A DNA stretch of 8,583 bases, taken from positions 1-8,583 of the forward strand of contig JANTGV010000031.1 in assembly GCA_024762745.1 (NCBI GenBank), given 5' to 3'. The notes below the pieces were generated by a model. The model did not search any database. It was not told the DNA's origin and saw only the letters and a program-made list of their open reading frames with translations. This document shows, piece by piece, positions 1-6,205 of this stretch (position 1 is its first letter; every line of letters starts with the position of its first letter). This DNA comes from Sulfurimonas sp. (GTDB taxonomy: Bacteria; Campylobacterota; Campylobacteria; Campylobacterales; Sulfurimonadaceae). Made by a program: the position numbers and the translations under genes.

Positions 1-1874
1 ATTGTCTCTACTTTTAATTTATGAGCAAGTTCCACTATAGTTTCAACCATAAGTCTTGAGTTTTGATCTCTATCGATATTTGAGATTAAAGAAGCATCTA
101 TTTTTATGTAGTCAACTGGGAGGTTCATAATATGTGAAAAATTTGAATACCCTGATCCAAAGTCATCAAGGGCTATTTTTAAACCAAAAGAGCGTACTTT
201 TATACAGAAGTCGTAGACTGATTGATAATCAGTAATCTCTTCAGTTTCTAAAAGTTCTACAGTTAAGAGATTGTTATTGTCATATTTACTTATTGTGTCA
301 AAAAACACCTTCATGGTTCTTTCATTTTCTATATCTTTGAGTGATATATTTAAGGAGCAGGGTATTTTATATTTTGATACTGTTTCTAATGTATTATGTA
401 TGACTTGATTGGTTATTTTGTAGTAAATACGATTTGCTTTAGCAACATTAATAAAATTAAATGGAGGGATAACATTATTGTCTCTATCTAAAAGTCTTAC
501 AAGAGATTCATACTTAACAGGCTTATTGCTATCCATAATTGGTACTATTGGCTGAAAGTGAGAGATTAATTTATTATTATCTAATGCATATAGAAGTTTT
601 TTGTGACACTCTATATCCTCTTTATGTACTTTTTCTAACTCTTTGTCATCATTGAAAACTGATAGAGAAATGTTGCGTTTTTTAGCATCTTTGAGTGCCA
701 TATCGGCATAGGCGAGCATTTTTTTTCTGCCGCTAAATGCAATTCCGGCACTGATGTTGAAACTAAATTTTTTATTATTATACTCGAAGATTTTATTTGT
801 GAATATCTGTATAAGAGATTTTATTTGTTTTGTAAAATCGTGATTATCGTCACTATTTATATCTCTAACACAAAGAGCAAACTCATCACCGCCAATATGG
901 TATAAAAGTGTGGTATTGTCGTTTTTGACCTGTTCTTTTAGAAAATCAGCGCTTAGCTTTAAAGCAGTGTTACCAAGCTCCTCTCCATAAACATCATTGA
1001 ACTGCTGAAACTTATCTATATTAAGTATAGCCATCTGTTTAAAATGATATTTGACTACATCTTCAAGTAATTTATTTCTATTTGGTAACCCACTTAATGA
1101 ATGTGTATATATTTTCAGATGAATCTCTTTAGTTTTTTTAATGATCTCTTTTTCTAGGTCATCATTATATTCAAGAAGCTTTTTTTGTAGTTGTTTCTGT
1201 TGCTGTTCAGCCTTTTCGGCTCTTGTTAATTGCTGTTTTACTCTTTTGTGTAAGTTTGAGAATTTAAAAATTGAAAATGATAGTAGTAGCAGAGCTGCTA
1301 AAAAAGAGATAAGGGTCGTTTGTGAACTTATATCGTTATTGCCCTTTAACTCTAATATATTTTCATATAGTCTGGCATTGGAGAGGTCTATGAAGGTTTC
1401 TGTGTTCTCAGAAAACTTGCTCGTTATAGCACTAAAACCTATAAGAGCATCTTCAATGTCATCACTATCATTAGATTTAATTGCAAGTATCAAGGAGTCT
1501 TGTACAGCCCTATAAGAGAGTATTCTTTTTTTTATAATATTTAGAGTCTGAGATAAAGACTTAACAGAATATTTATACTCTTCTAAAACTTGCTCTAGTT
1601 TCATAACACTGTTGTTGATTGTATTGAATCTTTTTTCAGCTTGGAAATCTGTAATATCTCCTTTGAGTAAAATAGTTTGCATTAGTGCTGCCTGATTTTT
1701 TTTAAGATCATAGTTTAATCTATTTGCGTGGTAGGTTAGTTTTATTTGATCTTTTTCCAAAACTTTTATCATGCTACTGTTTTCATGAATGTTGTTATAG
1801 CTGATTAATAGTGCACTGATTAAAAACAGGAAGCTTGAGAGTAGTGTAAAGTAGATTATTTTACTATTATGCAT
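1..1874 (-). CDS. Membrane-anchored GGDEF-EAL protein (c-di-GMP synthase/phosphodiesterase), 3' end outside window
   Basis: I translated this frame by hand; it is open for 624 codons from the ATG at 1874-1872 to the left edge. Order of parts: membrane helix about residues 6-26; mostly helical extracytoplasmic region about 27-186; second membrane helix about 187-204; short coiled coil 205-250; GGDEF domain; EAL domain. The GGDEF domain opens with SGLPNR (261-266), carries NIDKF with a probable metal-binding Asp (287), and has an intact GGDEF (328-332). The RxxD inhibitory site expected just upstream is replaced by DNTT. The EAL domain shows FQPIV, ESLVR (456-460, Ser for the usual Ala), NIS, VELLE, DDFGSG (570-575) and Lys591 of KID. 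It is cut just before the expected AEGVE-like motif. Both catalytic signatures look usable, so it may make or degrade c-di-GMP in response to a periplasmic signal. It starts 8 nt after the porin stop, with AAAGAG touching the ATG. The ligand is unknown. Confidence 0.92.
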   Translation of the reverse strand, partial: MHNSKIIYFTLLSSFLFLISALLISYNNIHENSSMIKVLEKDQIKLTYHANRLNYDLKKNQAALMQTILLKGDITDFQAEKRFNTINNSVMKLEQVLEEYKYSVKSLSQTLNIIKKRILSYRAVQDSLILAIKSNDSDDIEDALIGFSAITSKFSENTETFIDLSNARLYENILELKGNNDISSQTTLISFLAALLLLSFSIFKFSNLHKRVKQQLTRAEKAEQQQKQLQKKLLEYNDDLEKEIIKKTKEIHLKIYTHSLSGLPNRNKLLEDVVKYHFKQMAILNIDKFQQFNDVYGEELGNTALKLSADFLKEQVKNDNTTLLYHIGGDEFALCVRDINSDDNHDFTKQIKSLIQIFTNKIFEYNNKKFSFNISAGIAFSGRKKMLAYADMALKDAKKRNISLSVFNDDKELEKVHKEDIECHKKLLYALDNNKLISHFQPIVPIMDSNKPVKYESLVRLLDRDNNVIPPFNFINVAKANRIYYKITNQVIHNTLETVSKYKIPCSLNISLKDIENERTMKVFFDTISKYDNNNLLTVELLETEEITDYQSVYDFCIKVRSFGLKIALDDFGSGYSNFSHIMNLPVDYIKIDASLISNIDRDQNSRLMVETIVELAHKLKVET

Positions 1875-1882
1875 CTCTTTGA

Positions 1883-3352
1883 TTAAAACCTTGCTTCAAG
1901 AGTTAAATAAGCTATATCCTGTCTCGCATCTTTTTTAGCGGGTTCACCAAAGTGCCAACCGCTTCCTGTATAGTTTTCCTGCATCTGCATTAAACCAAAC
2001 TTACTGCTTAGATACTTATGGTACTTCCAGACTCCATACACTTCATACACCTCACCACGAACAGCAAGTTTATTATACATATCTTCCGCTCCTTGTGTTG
2101 CTGAGAACCAGTATTTACTTCCATAATTAAACTCCGCCCCAACATTAATCGCTGCGTTTATATCATATTTTGCACCTAAGTATATAGAGTAGCCATTAGA
2201 CTGTAGCATTTCACCACTTGCGTAAGAAGCTTCTGTAAATCCTACTGTTCCATTTGCTGTTAACCCAGCTTCCTGCTCAGCAGGTGTAGAAGATAGAATT
2301 TGATAATCATCAACTTTTCCATTTCCATGAGGGTTTGAGAGAGCAGAGTGTACAAATAGAGTAGTTGGAGTGTCGATAAACTTCTCTACATCAATACCTA
2401 GACCAAAAGTCACCATATTACCAAGAATCTTAGCATCATCTGCATCAACGTCTGGGCCTAAGTAAGGGTGGGCTTTGAAGTCGTTGAGTACATTTACACC
2501 AAAGGAGAGGAGTGATTTTCCTAAAAAGTTAAACTTTATATCGGAATAAAGCCCTAGAATATTTGCATTATCTATATTTTCTCTATTACATTGATAAGGG
2601 TAAAAGTTAGGGCGTAGTGTATATGGTTTTGCAAGAACAACTCTGGCATAGGTGTTTTTTGCTAACTTTTGTGTTCCGATAACTCCATAAGTATTCATAT
2701 CAAAAACAAGAGCCGGAAAGAGTGAGTTGCGTTTTTTATTTTGTCCATACTGCATTGGTGTTCCACCTGTTGTTGGAAGAATACCAAATGAGAAAGTAAA
2801 AGGGTAGTCCGAGGCTGCGTTTATAGAATAGTCAATATATGCACGGTCAACGTCAAAGGCGCTACCAGCTGTTCCTGTTTTAATATCACGAGATAATATA
2901 CAGAGTCTTTCATTGCTCTGTGAAGAGTTCATATATAACATACGACCATGAAACTTCAGATCACCCATATTAACATCCATATTGAGTCTAAAACGTATAG
3001 AAGTTGCAATATCAAAATTCTTTGAATATTCATCTCTTCTCTCGTATGTACCGTTTGGCTGATAGTCTGGGTTGTTATATATTTTAGTGTTTTCACCTTG
3101 AATTTCAGCTGTTTGATATTTAAATTTGTCAGCACGTAACATAATCTCAGGAGAGAAGTTGACTTTATCCAATATAGATTTTGTTTCAACCTCCTCAAGT
3201 ATAGGTACATATAGTTCAAAGTTAGTTGCATTCTCTTGAACTTCTTCTTTAAGACTCTTAATCTCATTTTCGAGTTGATGTATTTTTTCTAAAGTAACAT
3301 CTTGAGAGGCAATAGAGAGTAAAGGCAGTGCCAGTAAAAGTATTTTTTTCAT
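1883..3352 (-). CDS. DUF3373-like outer-membrane porin
   Basis: This 489-residue protein begins with a signal peptide (MKKILLLALPLLSIAS, cleavage near residue 16). A short coiled-coil-like stretch follows, about residues 20-42 (ENEIKSLKEEV). The rest alternates short amphipathic strands with polar loops and ends in LTLEARF, a terminal Phe as in the beta-signal of outer-membrane barrels. The segment around VETKSILDKVNFSPEIMLRADKF and the overall length match my memory of DUF3373 proteins, found mainly in Campylobacterota and thought to be porins; no search was run. Visible facts are the signal, the coiled coil and the barrel-like composition; the porin role is inference and the substrate is unknown. 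The start lies 1 nt after the stop of the small upstream gene, with AGGA 7 nt before the ATG, so the two should be cotranscribed and translationally coupled. Confidence 0.8.
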   Translation of the reverse strand: MKKILLLALPLLSIASQDVTLEKIHQLENEIKSLKEEVQENATNFELYVPILEEVETKSILDKVNFSPEIMLRADKFKYQTAEIQGENTKIYNNPDYQPNGTYERRDEYSKNFDIATSIRFRLNMDVNMGDLKFHGRMLYMNSSQSNERLCILSRDIKTGTAGSAFDVDRAYIDYSINAASDYPFTFSFGILPTTGGTPMQYGQNKKRNSLFPALVFDMNTYGVIGTQKLAKNTYARVVLAKPYTLRPNFYPYQCNRENIDNANILGLYSDIKFNFLGKSLLSFGVNVLNDFKAHPYLGPDVDADDAKILGNMVTFGLGIDVEKFIDTPTTLFVHSALSNPHGNGKVDDYQILSSTPAEQEAGLTANGTVGFTEASYASGEMLQSNGYSIYLGAKYDINAAINVGAEFNYGSKYWFSATQGAEDMYNKLAVRGEVYEVYGVWKYHKYLSSKFGLMQMQENYTGSGWHFGEPAKKDARQDIAYLTLEARF

Positions 3353-3353
3353 T

Positions 3354-3614
3354 TTATAATCCTGGTATCATTGGCTGTTCAGAGTCTGCAGCGTATTGAA
3401 TGAGATATTTCTTTAATTTATCTCGTACATCTTGGGGAAGGTAATCTATTTTATAGCGTTTCATATGTCTAGGAGAGGAAAAAACTCTCTCCCACTGAAC
3501 AGTTGCTTTTGTTCCAGCATGTAAATTTAAATCACTGGCAAGCTGCTCAATTTCTGAAGCATAAAGAGTGGCAGAAAATAAAGAAAAAAAGGCGAGATGT
3601 AAAACAGTTTTCAT
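3354..3614 (-). CDS. Small exported protein of unknown function (86 aa)
   Basis: The protein has a clear N-terminal signal peptide (MKTVLHLAFFSLFSATLYA, likely cleaved before SEIEQ). This leaves a mature chain of about 67 residues that is basic in the middle (SPRHMKRYKIDYLP) and ends AADSEQPMIPGL. There is no CxxCH haem motif, no Cys at all and no second membrane segment, so it should be a soluble periplasmic protein. I do not recognise a named family. It is the first gene of the minus-strand unit and sits 1 nt ahead of the porin, so a role tied to the porin or to the downstream c-di-GMP protein is plausible but only from context. The ATG at 3614-3612 is the only start that leaves an intact signal peptide. 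The ribosome site is weak (GGAT about 9 nt upstream). Confidence 0.8.
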   Translation of the reverse strand: MKTVLHLAFFSLFSATLYASEIEQLASDLNLHAGTKATVQWERVFSSPRHMKRYKIDYLPQDVRDKLKKYLIQYAADSEQPMIPGL

Positions 3615-3653
3615 TAATAGCTAATCCAGATCCTAATCGTTTATATATCGCTT

Positions 3654-3659
3654 AGTATA
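3654..3659 (-). promoter_or_regulatory. Possible -10 box for the small-protein/porin/GGDEF-EAL unit
   Basis: The minus strand reads TATACT here, preceded by an AT-rich stretch (TTTTAATAA), and lies about 40 nt before the ATG at 3614. No good -35 hexamer stands at 16-18 bp, which is common for vegetative promoters of Campylobacterota, where T-rich periodic sequence replaces it. The region is so AT-rich that a chance match is quite possible. Confidence 0.3.
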
Positions 3660-3754
3660 TTATTAAAATGTTAAGAGAGTATTAAAACACCCCCGTAACT
3701 TGGTAACAAAAGAGTCTGTTGGATATATTAACCACACTTTAAGTAAATCTTATG

Positions 3755-3760
3755 TATTAT
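3755..3760 (+). promoter_or_regulatory. Possible -10 box for the rpmH operon
   Basis: TATTAT lies 30 nt before the rpmH GTG, which would give a short leader. No convincing -35 hexamer is present at the right distance. The alternative is that another AT-rich hexamer in 3720-3775 serves instead. Only the position and sequence are seen; promoter activity is inferred. Confidence 0.3.
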
Positions 3761-3790
3761 TTCGGACTTAATTTTAAATAAGGATATGTC

Positions 3791-3925
3791 GTGAAAAGAA
3801 CATACCAACCACATAATACACCAAGAAAAAGAACTCATGGTTTTAGAGCTCGTATGGCTACTAAAAATGGTCGTAACGTAATTAACCGTCGTCGTGCTAA
3901 AGGTCGTAAAAGATTGACAGTTTAG
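3791..3925 (+). CDS. rpmH: Large-subunit ribosomal protein L34
   Basis: This 44-residue protein starts [20 protein letters not shown] and ends [11 protein letters not shown], the unmistakable arginine/lysine-rich L34 sequence, full length for the family. L34 is a component of the 50S subunit that binds 23S rRNA. The start is GTG at 3791, preceded by AAGGAT at 3779-3784 with 6 nt spacing. An ATG at 3786 is out of frame and meets a stop after two codons, so it is not the start. This is the first gene of the plus-strand operon, and L34 is needed in far larger amounts than the products downstream. A hairpin and a terminator-like element lie shortly after its stop codon. Confidence 0.97.
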   Translation: MKRTYQPHNTPRKRTHGFRARMATKNGRNVINRRRAKGRKRLTV

Positions 3926-4266
3926 GCGGTTTTAATACACTGAAACAACATAAAGAGTTTCAGTATGTCTACAATAAAGGAAAAAATCAACACTCAAATA
4001 GTGTTGTCCTTTTTTTTCTCCCCCACAATGGAATTCACAAAGTAGGTTTTACCGCAACAAAGAAGCTGGGTAATGCTGTTAAAAGAAATAGAGCTAAGCG
4101 TAGACTTAGAGCTCTTTTCTGTGAACATTCCGATACTCTCAAAGATGGCTCATATGTATTTGTAGCAAAAATAGGACTTTTTGATAGTTCATATAAAGAT
4201 CTTAATAGTGATTTTTTAAAAGTTCTCAAGCGTTCTAAAACACTTAAAGAAACTTCAGTTGATTAG
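3913..4266 (+). CDS. rnpA: Ribonuclease P protein component, with a non-canonical start
   Basis: RnpA is the protein partner of the RNase P ribozyme, which trims the 5' leader from precursor tRNAs. The frame encodes [16 protein letters not shown] (N-terminal helix), the strand [15 protein letters not shown], and the family signature [18 protein letters not shown] at about residues 50-67, ending at TAG 4264-4266. The frame has no ATG, GTG or TTG before the core. It is open only from 3910, after a TAA at 3907-3909. Candidate starts are ATT at 3913 (117 aa, overlapping rpmH by 13 nt, with AAAGG 9 nt upstream) and CTG at 3940 (108 aa, with a weak GGCGG upstream). I list the ATT because it keeps the FNTL segment, but the CTG is nearly as likely. 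The body is intact, so this is a working gene, not a pseudogene. Its end overlaps yidD by 8 nt. Confidence 0.93.
   Translation: MDSLGGFNTLKQHKEFQYVYNKGKNQHSNSVVLFFLPHNGIHKVGFTATKKLGNAVKRNRAKRRLRALFCEHSDTLKDGSYVFVAKIGLFDSSYKDLNSDFLKVLKRSKTLKETSVD
3939..3964 (+). promoter_or_regulatory. Perfect 8-bp hairpin at the start of rnpA
   Basis: ACTGAAAC (3939-3946) and GTTTCAGT (3957-3964) are perfect inverted repeats around a 10-nt loop. The stem begins 13 nt after the rpmH stop and contains the possible CTG start of rnpA. It is not followed by a T-run, so it is not a terminator by itself. It could hide the start codon, mark an RNA-processing site, or be fortuitous coding sequence. The pairing is seen; the function is inferred. 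Confidence 0.45.
3988..4017 (+). terminator. Terminator-like hairpin plus T-run inside rnpA
   Basis: CAACACT (3988-3994) pairs perfectly with AGTGTTG (4000-4006) around a 5-nt loop. After TCC, eight T follow (4010-4017). This has the layout of an intrinsic terminator, though the stem has only three G-C pairs and the T-run is offset by 3 nt. It lies 62 nt downstream of the rpmH stop but inside the rnpA reading frame, where the T-run encodes part of the conserved LFFLP strand. Partial termination here would favour rpmH over the downstream genes. The T-run may instead simply reflect the protein sequence. Confidence 0.4.
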
Positions 4267-4585
4267 AAAAATTCTGCTTAAGTTTTTATGGTTATATCAG
4301 AAGTTTTTTACACTTATAGGCTTTGGTTCATGTAGATATTACCCATCTTGTAGTGAATTTGCACGATTAAATTTCGAAAATAATTCAATTTCAAGTGCAT
4401 TTTACCACTCTTTTACTAGAATACTACGTTGTAATCAGTTTTACGAGGGTGGTATTGAATATCCACTATTGGATAAGCTCTCTTGTAAGCCCAAAAAATT
4501 GGGAGTAGATTCTATAAAGTATTGGTTGGTCCCCAATAAAAAAGGCCGTTATTATATTATAAAAAACTTTTCATATAAAGGGTAG
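4259..4585 (+). CDS. yidD: Membrane protein insertion efficiency factor YidD
   Basis: YidD is a small inner-membrane-associated protein that helps YidC insert membrane proteins. This copy has the N-terminal amphipathic/hydrophobic segment (KILLKFLWLYQKFFTLIGF) and the diagnostic CRYYPSCSEFA motif at residues 25-35, followed by SSAFYHSFTRILRCNQF and GGIEYPL. The usual GG.DP.P motif is altered to GGIEYP. The protein is 108 residues, against about 70-90 in most relatives, because of a lysine/tyrosine-rich C-terminal tail from about residue 73. The start is TTG at 4259, inside the last codons of rnpA (8-nt overlap); no ATG lies in frame ahead of the Cys motif. This tight overlap suggests translational coupling. 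It sits directly ahead of yidC, as in most bacteria. Confidence 0.93.
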   Translation: MIRKILLKFLWLYQKFFTLIGFGSCRYYPSCSEFARLNFENNSISSAFYHSFTRILRCNQFYEGGIEYPLLDKLSCKPKKLGVDSIKYWLVPNKKGRYYIIKNFSYKG

Positions 4586-4588
4586 TTT

Positions 4589-6205
4589 GTGTTTGACAAA
4601 ATGACAGCAAATCAGAGATTGATAGTTGCAGTACTATTATCAGTAATTTTTTTCGTAGTTTATACAGCGATTTTTCCACCGGTAGAACCAGAGGTAGCTA
4701 AAGAGGCTCAAAGTAACAAAGTAGAACTTAAAAGTGATGTAAACGCAGTAGAGAAGAGTGTCAATGTTGAAGATATTGCTGGACATGCAATATCATCACA
4801 AGATAAAATGGCAGCATCTGAAACAAGCACAATTCTCACCGTTACAAATGAGAATTATATTTTAAAGATGGATACACTTGGTCGTATATCTTCAAAAGAG
4901 TTGCTTCAAGAGAAATTTAGAGATGAAAATAATAATCATGCAGAACTGATTCCTGCGTTTGGAACTAAACCACTCTATCTTAGATTTTTAGATGAAGAGC
5001 TTAATAAAGAGGCTTCTTCAGTAGCTTATAGTACAAATATAAGTGAGATTAACTTAGTAGATAAAGCACAGAAAGTAGTTTTAACTCAAAAGTTGTCAAA
5101 TTTAACAGTAACAAAAGAGATTACATTCTACCCAGATGGGCACTATGATGCAGTTGTAACACTTTCAAACGATAAAAGATATTTCGTATATTTAGGGCAA
5201 CGTCCAGAGATTACAGAACAGATGATGACAGTTGTTGGTGCTATGGTTTATACTGATGATGAACTAGTAACGATTATAGAAGATGGTGATGCTGAAGGGA
5301 GAAAATCATTTAGTGGAGTGGAACTTATCTCTGCGTTTGATCAGTACTCTGCAAGTATTATGTACGGTTTTTCAAAAGATACAAATATAATTGTTGAGCG
5401 TGACCGTGACAACAACCCGGTTGTATATTTTGATGCATTGCCAAAAATGTCCTTTAGTGGTTATGTCGGGCAAAAAGATTACAGAGTCTTGGAGGGCATC
5501 AACCCTGTGCTTACAAACGCAATTGAGTATGGCTGGTTTACTTTTGCAGCACAACCTCTTTTTGCACTTCTGTTATGGCTGTATGAAATTTTTGGTAACT
5601 GGGGTTGGGCTATTATTGCTCTAACTTTTATTGTAAGAATTATTCTCTACCCTTTAACATACAAGGGTATGGTCTCTATGCAGAAAATAAAAGACCTTGC
5701 ACCAAAACTTAAAGAGATAAAAGAGAAGTACGGTAAAGATCCACAGCGTATGAATGCTGCTACTATGGATATGTACAAGAAACATGGTGCAAATCCACTA
5801 GGTGGTTGTCTCCCAATGCTCTTACAAATTCCAGTCTTTTTTGCTATCTATCGTGTACTTCTAAATGCAGTTGAACTGCAGGGAGCTCCTTGGGCACTAT
5901 GGATTACAGATCTTTCACGTATGGATCAGTACTATATTTTACCAATTCTTATGGGTGCCTCAATGTACTATCAACAGAAGCTTACACCAAACAATTTTAC
6001 TGATCCTATGCAGGAGAAAATATTTAAATATCTTCCGGTAATATTTACATTTTTCTTTATTACATTCCCATCGGGTCTAGTTCTTTACTGGTTTGTAAAT
6101 AACCTTTTCTCAATTGGTCAGCAGTTCATAGTGAACCAGCAGTTTAAAAATAAAAAAGATGCTGAGATAGCTATTGCTAAACATCAGGCAAAGACAGATG
6201 ATTAA
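4589..6205 (+). CDS. yidC: Membrane protein insertase YidC
   Basis: YidC inserts and folds inner-membrane proteins, alone or with the SecYEG translocon. The 538-residue protein is of the Gram-negative type. It has a first membrane helix at about residues 9-28, a large periplasmic P1 domain (about 30-310), then the conserved Oxa1 core (about 322-517). In the core, Arg350 (FIVRIILYP) corresponds to the conserved positive residue of the hydrophilic groove. A cytoplasmic hairpin loop follows (MQKIKDLAPKLKEIKEKYG), then NPLGGCLPMLLQIPVFFAIY and the last helices around FPSGLVLYWFVNN. The short lysine-containing tail ends KTDD. The start is GTG at 4589, 3 nt after the yidD stop, with AAAGGG at 4577-4582 as ribosome site. 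The stop overlaps the start of jag by 8 nt. Confidence 0.97.
   Translation: MFDKMTANQRLIVAVLLSVIFFVVYTAIFPPVEPEVAKEAQSNKVELKSDVNAVEKSVNVEDIAGHAISSQDKMAASETSTILTVTNENYILKMDTLGRISSKELLQEKFRDENNNHAELIPAFGTKPLYLRFLDEELNKEASSVAYSTNISEINLVDKAQKVVLTQKLSNLTVTKEITFYPDGHYDAVVTLSNDKRYFVYLGQRPEITEQMMTVVGAMVYTDDELVTIIEDGDAEGRKSFSGVELISAFDQYSASIMYGFSKDTNIIVERDRDNNPVVYFDALPKMSFSGYVGQKDYRVLEGINPVLTNAIEYGWFTFAAQPLFALLLWLYEIFGNWGWAIIALTFIVRIILYPLTYKGMVSMQKIKDLAPKLKEIKEKYGKDPQRMNAATMDMYKKHGANPLGGCLPMLLQIPVFFAIYRVLLNAVELQGAPWALWITDLSRMDQYYILPILMGASMYYQQKLTPNNFTDPMQEKIFKYLPVIFTFFFITFPSGLVLYWFVNNLFSIGQQFIVNQQFKNKKDAEIAIAKHQAKTDD

Larger units (their letters stand above)
3615..3790. other. Divergent intergenic region between the porin unit and rpmH
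   Basis: This 176-bp gap is the only sizeable non-coding stretch in the window and must hold the promoters for both directions. It is very AT-rich, apart from a short C-run near 3690-3694. It contains a direct repeat TATTAAAA at 3661-3668 and 3680-3687 (19 bp apart) and a direct repeat GTAAC at 3695-3699 and 3703-3707 (8 bp apart). I see no tRNA, small ORF or hairpin terminator in it. Confidence 0.6.

Noticed and set aside
1141..1515. Plus-strand open frame of 124 codons rich in Ser and Cys
   Set aside because: It is antisense to the GGDEF-EAL gene, whose minus-strand frame is open throughout and carries clear domains; the composition is that of a shadow frame.
1526..1533. Homopolymer of eight T in the GGDEF-EAL gene as a phase-variation switch
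   Set aside because: Phase-variable tracts in Campylobacterota are usually longer and G/C; A/T runs of this length are common in such an AT-rich genome, and the frame is intact.
3786..3794. ATG-TCG-TGA mini-ORF overlapping the rpmH start
   Set aside because: AAGGAT lies only 1 nt from this ATG but 6 nt from the GTG, so ribosomes should choose the GTG; no further sign of a leader peptide.
3901..3965. Programmed -1 frameshift from rpmH into rnpA, stimulated by the hairpin
   Set aside because: The rnpA frame is indeed -1 to rpmH, but there is no proper X-XXY-YYZ slippery heptamer between the TAA at 3907 and the rpmH stop, and an L34-RnpA fusion would make little sense.
4035..4229. Minus-strand open frame of 64 codons
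   Set aside because: It is antisense to the rnpA core, which has a clear family signature on the plus strand.
6174..6197. TTG start for jag, eight codons upstream
   Set aside because: The added residues are only the yidC tail read in another frame, while the Jag-N domain starts exactly at the ATG at 6198.
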